Of a DNA stretch of 64,000 bases, positions 22,230 through 33,313 are shown piece by piece. A program made the translations under genes and the position numbers. The notes beneath the pieces were generated by a model that was given only the letters and a program-made list of their open reading frames with translations, was not told the DNA's origin and did not search any database. The stretch covers positions 1,674,501 through 1,738,500 of the forward strand of contig OZ024894.1 of assembly GCA_964017195.1 (NCBI GenBank), in the 5' to 3' direction. The stretch comes from Siderastrea radians (taxonomy: Eukaryota; Cnidaria; Anthozoa; Scleractinia; Rhizangiidae). Every line of letters starts with the position of its first letter. Position 1 is the first letter of the stretch.

Positions 22230-22619
22230 TGAACATTAAGGAACACTCCAAAAACATTTCTCAGTTATTGTAAAAACACATTTAATAAAAAATATCATTT
22301 TTATTTCGTGTTGTTTTCAAGGACCACCCCTCTTCCCCCAATTGGACTTTGGACTTTTGAGCCCACCATCCTTTTCACACTCGTCAGCGGTTTCCCATCT
22401 CAAATCACGTGACTTCCGGCTGGATGAGCCCACGATCCTCTTTTGACCACTGGTCAGCGGTTTCCCAACTCAAATCACGTGACTTCCGGTTCCATGAGCC
22501 CACGATCCAATTTTGACTACTGGTCAGCGGTTTCTCACACCGGAAGTTCCTCTGGTCACGTGATTGCTCTCGACCAATCAGGAGCCTCCATTTGTCCCCA
22601 ACGAGCGTCCTTTACTACT
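22230..22619 (-). repeat. Right terminal inverted repeat (390 bp)
   Basis: Inverted match to 1292-1618 with one extra ~70-bp internal unit (three versus two), which accounts for the length difference. The inner end contains AATAAA at 22284-22289, the likely poly(A) signal of polB. It contains repeated CACGTGA boxes. Confidence 0.93.
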
Positions 22620-22625
22620 TACGAA
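22620..22625. repeat. Target site duplication, right copy (tacgaa)
   Basis: Identical to 1286-1291, directly after the right TIR end. Confidence 0.93.
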
Positions 22626-22860
22626 CGTATAAAAAAAGGGAAAAAGTGGATAAAAGAAGACCAAAGAATTGTGTTAACGTATTAACGTACGAAACTAGAC
22701 TAATTTCATATGAACGCACTAACGGACCTTTCAAGGAAACGTTTGGTGAAACGTTCTGAAGACGGCTAATTTCGCTGGAACCAATTGAGACAAGAATTAG
22801 TGGGGAGAAACGTTGAGAGGATAGACAAGTATCATACGAACATCCTTTTACGGAGTAAGT
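22626..22860 (+). repeat. Host satellite continuing right of the provirus
   Basis: Degenerate units such as gggagaaacgttgagaggat and tatcatacgaacat match the array at 778-1285 in the same orientation. Confidence 0.7.
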
Positions 22861-23100
22861 TTTAGTTTCTGTTCACTCAATTTGCTTTTGGGATCCGATC
22901 ATCAGAAGTAATAGTCAGTTTGGTTTACATCCGGCACTTAAGTGCTATAGCGAAAATTTCACTAGCCAAAATGGCTAGCAAAAGCGCAAAACTTACTAGC
23001 CAAAGCGGAATTTTTACTAGTCTGTGACTAGTTGGCTACCGTTAGTCTCGAGCCCTGGATTTAATCAGTAATGTTTTCTACATATTATCTTCACTTATAC
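22861..23100. other. Host repeat, inverted match to left flank
   Basis: About 22960-23065 holds repeated ctagccaaaa/gctag boxes and gttagtctcgagccctgg, an inverted diverged match to 431-490. Together with the satellite this may be a fold-back host element into which the provirus inserted. Confidence 0.5.
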
Positions 23101-23178
23101 ACAGGATATATTTTCGAAGCCAGCAAAGCTGTGCCGGCAGTTGACTTTCGACACACACCTCATATGAAAAGAAAATGT

Positions 23179-23251
23179 TGCCCCGAGCAGGAATCGAACA
23201 CGCGTATCCCCGGTTACTAGTCGGGCGTGATGACCACCATACCATCGGAGC
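23179..23251 (-). tRNA. tRNA-Thr(AGT)-like gene or pseudogene
   Basis: A 73-nt cloverleaf fits the minus strand: acceptor GCTCCGA/TCGGGGC with discriminator A, anticodon loop CTAGTAA (anticodon AGT) on a CCCG/CGGG stem, and T loop TTCGATT. Mismatches in the D arm, at the base of the anticodon loop and in the T stem suggest a degraded or repeat-borne copy. Confidence 0.45.
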
Positions 23252-23360
23252 AACCACGCTGGCAACGTGGCCACCTTACGAAGTGAGTAGGATCTTACGC
23301 GGCAATTCCTTGGGATGTTTTTCTATTTGAGGCATACGTGTTTTTCATGGCTCCTAAATC

Positions 23361-23530
23361 CCTACACGGGATTAGCACAATATAAACAGGATATATTTTC
23401 GAAGCCAGGAAAGTCATAGAACAAGTCAACAGCACAGTTGTGTACTGTCAGATATTTATTTCAATTGGCCCTATGACTTTCCTGGCTTCGAAAATATATC
23501 CTTTGTATATTGTGCTAATCCCATGTAGGG
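23361..23530. repeat. Inverted repeat (MITE-like), ~59-bp arms
   Basis: The left arm 23361-23419 (gggattagcacaatat, aggatatattttcgaagcca) is repeated inverted at 23471-23530 around a ~50-bp loop. A further partial copy of the aggatatattttcgaagcca core lies at about 23103. Confidence 0.85.
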
Positions 23531-24602
23531 ATTTACATGTAGGATTCGGGTTAAGGTCGGCCTGCGAAAAAACAGCCTTTCATCGCTCTTGGCCAAACAG
23601 TAGTTGACAAATGTTCTAAACATCGTTCTCGTTTGGCTTGAAAATCTCGCGAGCTCTCATCGACTCTTGTGCGCCCACGAAGATTTTGAACTGAACTGTA
23701 TTGAATAATTTTATCTTAGCACAATAGAATGAATCATCACAGCATTGTAATTAATCGATGATTTTCTCTCAAAATAAAATACTCGCTCTCGCTTGCCCTT
23801 TGACTTTCATGCATTCTCACTCAGCGACTTCCATGCGAGCTTCAATTCTTGTCTCTTTTCTTAGAGACGACTGTCGCTTTGTTTAGCCTCTAGCTTTCAA
23901 ACATTCGCACTGACCTCCCTGCACTTTGAAAGAGTTAAAACTCTTATCCTGCCTACTCCAAACGACTCTCGCTTTCGTTATCCTCTCGCTTTCGTTATTT
24001 CGTTAGCGATCGATGATTAATTTCCAGGGTGGATCTAATAATCTAAATATGTTCCGGAAGGAGCTAGCAAATCAACACGTACAAACCTCTGATTAAGGAG
24101 TCTAAGCAATCCTATTTTTAGCTCAAGTTCGTCTCCACGCTGTTTGAAGTTTCTGTTAAAAAGAAAAGGATCAGGATTCCGATGAGAAATCAGGCCAAGG
24201 TTAAGTGCTGAACTGAACCCGTTTAATTCTTACCAAGCTATTAAGAAAACAGTGGGTGCTTTCCATTATGCCAGACCGACCGGTCAGAGACCAGTGGAAC
24301 TAACCAAGGGAAAATGGAACTACAATGTTCGAAATAAACAAAATTTCCAACCAGGTACGTTTCGACCCAAATTTCGATTACTCCGTAGTGAAGTGGGACT
24401 GGAAACGAGAATTTTTGAAAATGTTTCGGTCGGACAGGACCGACCAGTTAAAGAGGACCACCTCTGGAGGTGGACAACTTTTTCCGGAAAATTTCCACCT
24501 GGACCGAAGCGTTCCATTTATGCTTCGACTGAAATTTCCGGAAATTTAGCATAATGGAAATATATAATATAGAAAGCATCCCATAATAGAAAGCACCCCT
24601 AA
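23531..24602. other. Intergenic host DNA, no gene seen
   Basis: No convincing ORF, only chance ORFs under 100 codons near 24250-24560. The 24270-24550 segment repeats gaccgaccggtc-type motifs and may be part of a repeat. Confidence 0.55.
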
Positions 24603-24685
24603 TTGGTTCAGACGAGCGGTCTAAGGCGCTGCGTTCAGGTCGCAGTCTACTCATGTAGGCGTGGGTTCGAATCCCACTCCTGACA
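24603..24685 (+). tRNA. tRNA-Leu(CAG), probably a 5'-damaged pseudogene
   Basis: The anticodon arm CTGCG-TTCAGGT-CGCAG (anticodon CAG at 24636-24638), long variable arm CTAC-TCAT-GTAG, T arm GTGGG-TTCGAAT-CCCAC and 3' acceptor TCCTGAC-A are all intact. The 5' acceptor half does not pair with it (ttggttcaga where gtcagga would be expected) and the D arm start is shortened. T-rich terminator follows. Confidence 0.7.
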
Positions 24686-26300
24686 ATTTTTTTTTTAAAT
24701 TATTTACTTTTATAAAGGTTGCACGTAGCATCAGCCTTGCAAAGTTGCAGATTTGTGGCAACCCGGAGGAGCTACTGCTGGATGCTTTAGTAACCTTTTC
24801 AAAATAAAGTTAATTTAGGTGAGGTGAGGATGTTTTCACTTTATTCTATCTATATAGCATGTAATTACTTTAACGATAAATCTTTCGCTCTGAATTTGAA
24901 TTAGTTTGAATCTTTTCACCTGACTGTTTCAGGTTCCATAACAGTTGACGCTAACTTTCCTGCCAAATAAGTTGCCTCTCTTTGTCCTCTTTCAATTGCC
25001 TCAATACATTCTTCATACTCTGCCTAAAAAGAACACGTCGTGTCAATTATTTAAACGAAGTTTAGGCGGCGAACTAAACCAATTTTCGGCACTGTCACCG
25101 CTACACGATTGTAGTAAAACTTGTTGGATTCAATATAGACGTGGCCTTTGTAGTCTACCGCTTGTCCAGGTTCTGATACGCAATTGACCATAATTTTGAC
25201 CTGCTTTTTAGACATCTGTTATTAGAGTTAATGTAATGTAACCGGCATACCTTTGAGTAGCTAGATAAAAATCTTTTTTAAAAAAGAGCGGGTGAACAGG
25301 CTGTTCCGCTGCAATTTTAAACGCAAATCTGTCAATGCAAGAGTACTTCTGCTCAGGTGAATCTTTCCGAAATTTTGCACATGAAATAGACCAGTTAAAG
25401 AGTCCGGGAAAGACATCAAGGCCGGGGGTTCAAATACCTTAGATGTATGGATTTAAATACCGTTAGACACAAACTTGTAACGAGTAATTCTAAGTGAGTG
25501 CAGGTGCTTGTTGTCTTGTTTTATCCTCACCTTTATCCTAGAAAGTAGATCTCTGTATGTTGAATGTTGGTCTATCAGACTTTCAAAGCACACTTTGTGC
25601 ACAAAATATCGGTCCTGTGGTTAAGAAAAAAGAACAAAATAAAAATTATCGAACATAGCTCTTCAAGAGCAAATGAGTTATAAAGGCCACTTCTTCATCA
25701 CACGCCAGCATTTGTCTGCTCTTAAAATACAGCCCCTTTAAGTTTAATGCCAGTAAAAATAAGAGAAATGGAAGAAGTGTACGCGAAACATTTGGATACC
25801 CTGCCCTAGCCCTTTCCTTCTTGAGCACCACGTACCACTGATAAATATTTTGAACTTTTTGCTGTATCATAATTTCTGGGCTCCAAGTGAAGAAACGCTT
25901 TGAGCTGTGGGCTCCGGGCTTCATTGGTTCCCTAAGGCCAGGGCTCCACTAAACCCAAGGCTGAGTTTTAACCTTGGCTTGGCATAAAGCAGGGAGGCCT
26001 TAATCACATCTGACAACTCTCTTCATATTTTTTTCTATCATGTCAAGTGTTCTGCATAAATACTCAGGCCAAATGCATAAATGTGAGGCCAAATTAGATT
26101 TTAAAACAAACTGATTACCGTTAAGTCAACTCAAAATTAACCAACTCTAGTAGAGAAGGAAAATAGAACAATTATTACCTTTTTTGTAATTTTTGTACTC
26201 CTCTCCAGTTTCAATAATTCCTTAAAGACAAAAACATGAGATGCCCTCGTATGCAAAATGACAAGCTGGTGCCACACTCTGTAGGCAGAACAATTGTCTT
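24686..26300. other. Intergenic host DNA, no gene seen
   Basis: AT-rich, only chance ORFs below 95 codons. Nothing recognised. Confidence 0.5.
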
Positions 26301-26309
26301 ATACATGTC

Positions 26310-26500
26310 TAGCCTGTTCCAGGCTCCGAGACAGTGGGGAAAGCGTGAATTGAGAAAAAGAGCGCGAACAAAAAGCGAAGGGGCTGGGGAGAGACTTTCC
26401 TGCCACCGCCCCCATTTTTCCAGATCCCGCGCGTCTTATTTTTGCGTTCCCTTTCTAATTTTCGTGCCGTCCCAACTATCTGAGAGCCTGGAACAGGCTA
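26310..26500. mobile_element. MITE with tagcctgttccaggct ends
   Basis: The 191-bp element has inverted ends tagcctgttccaggct and is flanked by the direct repeat atacatgtc (26301-26309 and 26501-26509), a 9-bp target duplication. A relative lies at 54402-54509. Confidence 0.8.
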
Positions 26501-26621
26501 ATACATGTCTAATGCGGGTGACAAATTTTATGGCATATGACCAATACAACCACCAGTCATCTAACAAACAATTGAACCTCGAACTGTGATCTACTCAGAT
26601 GATTTCTCAAATTACTCCAAC

Positions 26622-26745
26622 ATCGATCAATCGATCGATCGATCGAACGATCGATTGATGTTCAATCGATGGATCGATGGATCGGGGAATTGATTGACTG
26701 ACTGATTGAGTGATGGAATAGCAAATTAAATTATTGATTACAGTA

Positions 26746-26779
<34 letters not shown>

Positions 26780-26782
26780 CGA
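26622..26782. repeat. (GATC/GATT)n microsatellite
   Basis: Long imperfect tetranucleotide tract of gatc, gatt and gatg. Confidence 0.85.
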
Positions 26783-26790
26783 TGACTGCT

Positions 26791-27785
26791 TTTATCAATG
26801 GCATGAAAGTCACAAAAACTGAGTCATTTATATTACGACACCAAAACGTTTCAACCCCCCAATACCTCCAACACCCCCTAACCCACCCACCGTTGATCAT
26901 CATTGATCATCAAATTGATTATGAAATAATATGTACCATCGTTCGACTGGATTTTATTTTTTGTAAGTATCTGTAAATTGATGAAAATTCGAAATCAAAA
27001 CAAATGAATAACCTTGTCGATTTCGCGTAAGTTCGCGGTGCTCGATTTCTTCTTCTTCTTCTTCTTCTTTTTATTTATTTTTTTTTCAACGCATTAACTA
27101 CAATGAAATAACATGAATCTCGAATCGATTGGGTTTCATTTTTTGGAAGCAAATTGCGGTAATATCAAAACGAGTGAATAACCTTGTCGTATTTCTTGTG
27201 GCTCGAAGATCGACAGAGAATTTGTCAAATCCCACAGAACCCCCCTTGCATTTCGTGGAAAACTCTGCTCCAGTTGCTGTGGTTACTCATTCTGAATACA
27301 CTTCAGATCTCTGTCTTACCTGATATAGGAAATCTTGAAACTGATTTGATTGCAAAGCCATTTCCGTACTCATGGCCGAGTCACTCTCATGTGGGAAATT
27401 CCTCAACGCTGTCCATCAAAATTTCCGCTCGCTGTATGCTAAAATCAGGTCAATTCCTTTCCAGGTGTCTTCCAGGAGAATACAAAATCGCTTCCGTTCC
27501 ACCGATTACAAGGAAATTAAAGCAATTCGCGGAAAATCTTCACACACGAACAAGAAGCCGGCTCACTGTTTGTAGAAAGTGAAATTTACCACGTTTCCAT
27601 TGTTACCATTGATTGCGTCAAATTACGCGCGGACTTCACGTCATCACTCAACTCCAGTCCTTCGCGAACAGTGGGTTATTTGATGTCGCGATTAAAAATG
27701 GCGGAAATTTGGGAGTATGGTTAATGAGCTTGTTTAGCTCGGCCGAAAGGTTGCAGAAATCATAAATCAATACCGTTTAGAAGCC
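26791..27785. other. Upstream region of PHKA; no coding feature seen
   Basis: Contains a (TTC)n tract near 27046-27068 and two related segments (aataaccttgtcg at 27008 and 27177). No clear promoter motif could be fixed; the first PHKA exon follows. Confidence 0.45.
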
Positions 27786-27863
27786 ATGAGAACCAGAAGC
27801 AACTCTATAGTTCGTTTAGACTGGTATCACCGTCTTGTTAACCGAACTATCTTGGATTTTCAG
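27786..27863 (+). CDS. PHKA: PHKA exon 1
   Basis: Start ATG and 26 codons, ending CAG before a gtacaa donor; phase 0. Confidence 0.88.
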
Positions 27864-30800
27864 GTACAAATTCGTCCCGAATTAAAATTAGACTTTGACA
27901 TCTTTTAGCTAAGCTTGTCTAATCCCTTCGTCGATAGACTGTTGTTGATATATCAAAATATGGCCAAGGGTACATATGTATGTTATGATCTGCTCGCTTT
28001 TTATTTAACGTATCAGTACTCTAACACTTCGTGTTTTCATTAAGCAGTCACGAGTACGATTATAAGGTCATGAAATATATCATGCATGTCAGAATTTTCC
28101 TTTTCCAAGAATTAATGGTCAAGAATGTTCTGTACTGTTGCTTCAGAACATAGGCATGATTCTTTAATGGTTTGCTAAAAGTTAGAAATCTTAAAGATCT
28201 CATGCAGATCAGGACTGAAAACAAAGAATTGATGATCAGTATCAATAATTTGTAACTTCATCGTGACTTTTAACGAAACCAACAAATAAGCTTGAGCTTA
28301 TGCTAATGTTTTGTTAAATATTTCTGTATTCTATTTTTGTGACTGCAAGTTAACGTCCAGAGCATTCCCAAACAAGTGTTTTATGGTCTTCCGTTGGATG
28401 ACAGCAAATGAAATGCCATAAGGTTATATTTGGAGGGTGTGAGACAAGGAAACACGTACAAGTTTCCCATCCAGAGGGAAGTAGCAATACTCCCAATTGC
28501 TTTGTGTTGCAGAAACCAGGTTAAGTTTCAGGTGACCTGAGTAATATTGAATTATCTACTGGAAAGGTGCAGAAATTTAAACATACTTAAAGGACAAAAA
28601 TTCTCCTCATACAAATCCTGTCTGTCAAGTACAGGTCCTGCAAAGTTTCCCTAATGAGCTGTTTTCTTTCCTTTTTTTTCAATGCAGGATCCAGTCACAG
28701 GTCTCTTGCCGCCAAAAATTAACCGAGCTAAGTATAAATCTGGATCTACTGAGTACTTAGGTGATGCATGGGTTCGTGATAATGTTTACAGTATCCTGGC
28801 TGTCTGGGGCCTGTCACTGGCATATAAAAAAAATGCCGACATGGATGAGGACAGGGCTAGAGCACATGAACTCACTCAGGTAATTTAAATTGGTTCTTGA
28901 ATTCTACAAATAGATAAAGGTTACTTCATGAAAAATGCATTGTGTATGCCTTGAACAATTGTGTCAGTGGTATTTACACACAAGAAAAAGGGAGTTTTGG
29001 GGTGATATTCTGGGTCACTGGACGTTTTTGGATCTAGTTTTAGCCTGATGGAAGTTCTTTACTTACATAGCACTTACAGCTGTTGTTCTCTCTGCACCAT
29101 GAGGCCCATAAGGCTGCAACTCTTGTTCTCCAATTATCCCTGTCCTTTGCCGTTCCCCTAACTTCGGCCCAGCTGGACCACCCCTCCTGACTGTGCTCCT
29201 TTACAGTAGTTTTTTAGGTCTACAAATTTGCTTCATTCATACATGTATCTCATTATCACTAATATACCTGAGTACACCCTCCTGGCTGGGTGTTTCATTC
29301 ATTTTATTTTTTGTTGTTGTTGCTTTTGCTTTGTTTTGTTTTTTTACCAGCCTCCATGTACAAATGTACCTACAGTGTACAGCTAACATCTGCAAAGTGG
29401 TGATATTTTTACTCTCTGTTAATTCCCTATAGGCTGTTGTGAAATGTATGAGAGGACTTCTAACCTGTATGATGAGACAGGTAATAAACTGAATGATTGT
29501 TTCAGTAATAAATTGCCAGGACTTGAAACTGAGGGTAACCAGCCAACCAAAGGCTGATAATAACTCCATTGCCAAAGCAATGTATTTACAACTTTTATAC
29601 ATGTAACTTGTGATTGTCAAACTGTTTACAGGTTTATGTACATAGTAAATGCATGCAGTATTACATTTGAACTTATTTTGTACAATGTACTTGTCTGAAG
29701 GTTCACAAAGTTGAAAAATTTAAGAAATCACAAGCCAAGGAAGATGCCCTTCATGCCAAATATAATTTAAGTAAGTATACGTATCAAGGAAGGTGCCATA
29801 GCTATGTAAATGCTCTTATATAAACATATGTAATTTGTACATATAAATATTTGTGTACCACTGTCAAAATTACTTTGTGGGGATTCAGATCAGGAAAAAT
29901 TACATGTACTTGGTACATTAGATTGACTCTTGATAAGGAAAAATTAGCCATTGTAGCACCATAATTTATGGCAACCAATTCACCTTTTCATTGCAACCAA
30001 TTTACCTTATCAACTGAGTTGTTAAATCCAAATTTTTATGTTCTACTTCTCACCAATGCAATCCATAACAGTTCCTTTAGAAACTAGCCACTTTACATCT
30101 ACACAAAGTGTTGTACACGAAAGTCAAGGAAATTTACAATCCTTTATGTAATGTTTAATAAACGAGCAGGAGTGCTTTATCAAGTTTAAAACACGAGGCG
30201 AAGCCGATTGTTTTAGACTTGATAAAGCACGAACTGCGAGTTTATTGAATGGCTTCATAAACCTTTGATGTAGATCTTTTCATTCTTGCACTGATATTTA
30301 GATTTTGGGTTATTTTGGCCATGAAAATTGGACATAAAATTTAGCTGTGTCTTTATCAGATATACATGTAAAGACACTCATTAAACATTAATTTCCTTTG
30401 TATTTTCTTAATGAATTATTATTGAGTTTTTGAATGAGATAGATTGGATCATATCCCCACACATGAGAGCTACATAAACATGCACATATACAACTGTATG
30501 TAAAATGTATGTACCCAGTGTACACATGTGGGCTGGAGTCTACACCTGTGATAGCACCCCATAAGACTAGAGAACACAGCTTCAATTACTCTACCACATA
30601 ACTGTTTTGAATACAGAAGCCAAGGATCTGTGAGATTCATATCTGCAACTTTGTTATTACAGAAACCTGTAGTCCTTGTGTTGGTGATCACGCATGGGGT
30701 CATCTACAGATTGACGCTACTTCCCTTTATCTTCTTATGTTGGCACAAATGACTGCTTCAGGTACATTTATAGTTTTGTTACATACACATTATTTTGGGG

Positions 30801-33280
30801 AAGCAGTTACATGCGTAGTGCAGGTTGAGAGTATTTCCCTTTCGCCATTGGAACATCAGTTTCAGTCACTGCCTCAGTAACCTCTCAGAAGTTTTGTTTG
30901 TTAGTTTTCAACACTGCAGCAAGGTTTTTCTCCAGGTTTTATAATTTTTCCCCTCATCATAATTTTAGCACCAGATTCCAGTTTGATCTGGAATCCTGGG
31001 GTAATACAGTTTCAGCTAAGTCAGACTTCAGACTCTCAACAAAAAATTAAAGAATTTAGATTTACAGTGTATGTGATTTAATTATTGCAGGAAGAATATT
31101 TTTTGTGGTCATAATTAAATATCTTTGTTAATTTCAACTGCTTTTTTTCACAGGAATACAAATCATCTTTACCCTTGATGAAGTAGCTTTTATACAGAAT
31201 CTGGTTTTCTACATTGAAAAGGCATATTGCATCCCAGTAAGTAAATTTAGATAATTTAAAGGCTTCTGATCACCGATGATTGTGGCATTTTATCTTGAAC
31301 TCGTACACTAATTACAATATGAGAAACTGATTGCATTAATTTATATTATTTTGTTGTTTTCTCTTATCACAGGACTATGGTATCTGGGAAAGAGGTGACA
31401 AACTTAATCATGGTATGCCAGAGCTTAATGCCAGTTCTATTGGAATGGCAAAGGTTGGCTTTTATTAGTAGGAAACTGTATTAATTATTTTTGCAAGCTG
31501 TACATTTCCTTTGTAAATGGTTTGAACCCAGGAGTCATATTATAAGTCGGTAAAGTAGGATCATCCGGGTGAGTGTAGTCCTGAAAAGGACTGTTTGCGA
31601 TGACATTGACTGACGTTTCGACAACCTGAGTGGAAGTCATTGTCAGAGTCAAGGGAATTGTGAATCATCAGTAGATGCTATAGGTCTCTGGTCATTGTCC
31701 TAATTGATCAACGGACTTGCAATGTTATTGGTCATCTGGCCAATATAAGTGGGCTGGCAATGGCAGCATTTGATCTTGAGATGATCTAAAGATCAAATGC
31801 TGCGACTGCCAGGCCACTTGTATTGGTGAAACCAGCAAACATTTGAACATCTGACTGACTGAACACAAATGAAGGATTAGAAATCATGATATCAACAGTC
31901 ACATTGCTGAACACTATTTACAAACAAACCACAGAATCAACTGGGACAGACAACCAGACAGACAAGCAATAGACAAACTACATGTAACTAATTTACTAGA
32001 AATAGACCAACAGACATTTGAGTAACAAAAGACGGATCCAAATGCATGAGTCACATTTTACATTCTTCGTGCAGCCCATAACATCACGGCTTAACTGACA
32101 GATGACCGATAACATCATGAGTTCTTCAACCAATCAGGACAACCACCAGACTTACAGCTGTACATGTATAACATCTACTGACGATTCACAGTTCACTTGA
32201 CTCTGATGATGACTTCCCGCTCAGGTTGTCAAAAAATCAGTCAATGTCACCACAAACAGTCCTTCTCAGGGCTTCACTCACCTGGACGATCATACTTTGC
32301 CGACTTGTGTACATGTGTAATTCCTATCGATAAGTTTTGCATTCAAAACTTTTTCTCCGGTATCATTTATTTATTATTCTCTATTAGTCACATGTAGATT
32401 CACTTCCATTCAAGTTGCAGATCCAGACATTCAAGCATGGTTTGCTGCTAGTGATTTGCATATATGACATTTCATCAAGGTTTTGAGAAGGAGGAAGAAT
32501 GTTTGTCACAGGCAAAAAAACAGTTTGTTCAAGAATTTAAACACTTTTTCAGGATGCTCAAAGGAGCTGCCAATGGCAAAATCATTACATTCTTATTCCA
32601 GGACCTCTGGATTGCAAGTCCAGCCCCTAACCACTGTTTTTTTCCTTAGGCTGCATTAGAAGCCTTAGATGGCTTGGATTTGTTTGGCCCCGAAGGTGGA
32701 CATTCATCCGTCATCCATATCCTTCCTGATGACATTCAGCAATGCAAGGTTGGTACACCATGTAGCTGAAGATAGAAACTGTTGAAAGTGCAATGAAATT
32801 CTATTAATTAACTTCAGTTGTACTGACAGGAGTTTTCAGAAAAGAAAACTAGTGGACATGTTTTTGTGCATGCAAAAAAGAAGTGGCTATTAGTAACTGT
32901 GTTGTCATACCTTAAGTTATAAATTTAATGGGGCTGCCATTGGGTGCTGCTTTTTTCTGCATCAACCTTTTTTCAGTTGTCATAAAAGTTAATTTGTTTT
33001 AATTTGTAACATTATTTTGTCCACAGGCTATTTTACAATCAATGGTTCCAAGAGAGTCCAATTCCAAGGTAATTAATTACATTTCATTTTAGTTCCAGCA
33101 TGGCCTCTCCAACTCCTTAGTATGGATACATTGTACATGTCAAAGAAAATTGACCAGTCAGAATTCTTATGGTAATTCAGGCTAAAAGATGGGAATTATC
33201 ATTTAATGTGTTGTTCCAGAAAATATCCATACTCCCCCCACAGAGGTTTTTTTTGGTTTGAACCCCCCACCCTTCTGGAA

Positions 33281-33313
<33 letters not shown>

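Larger units (their letters stand above)
1292..22619 (+). mobile_element. Complete Maverick/Polinton (adintovirus-like) provirus
   Basis: A 21,328-bp element begins agtagtaaagg and ends cctttactact, with long terminal inverted repeats and a 6-bp duplicated target. It encodes protein-primed polymerase B, rve-type integrase, major capsid protein, penton-like proteins, adenain-like protease, packaging ATPase and PLA2 protein, the defining gene set of the family. No stop or frameshift breaks any core gene, and the outer 150 bp of the two TIRs are identical, so the insertion looks young. Genes face right except three minus-strand loci at 1609-1833, 4271-4963 and 17242-17831. Size is typical (15-25 kb). 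Whether it makes particles cannot be told from sequence. Confidence 0.96.
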
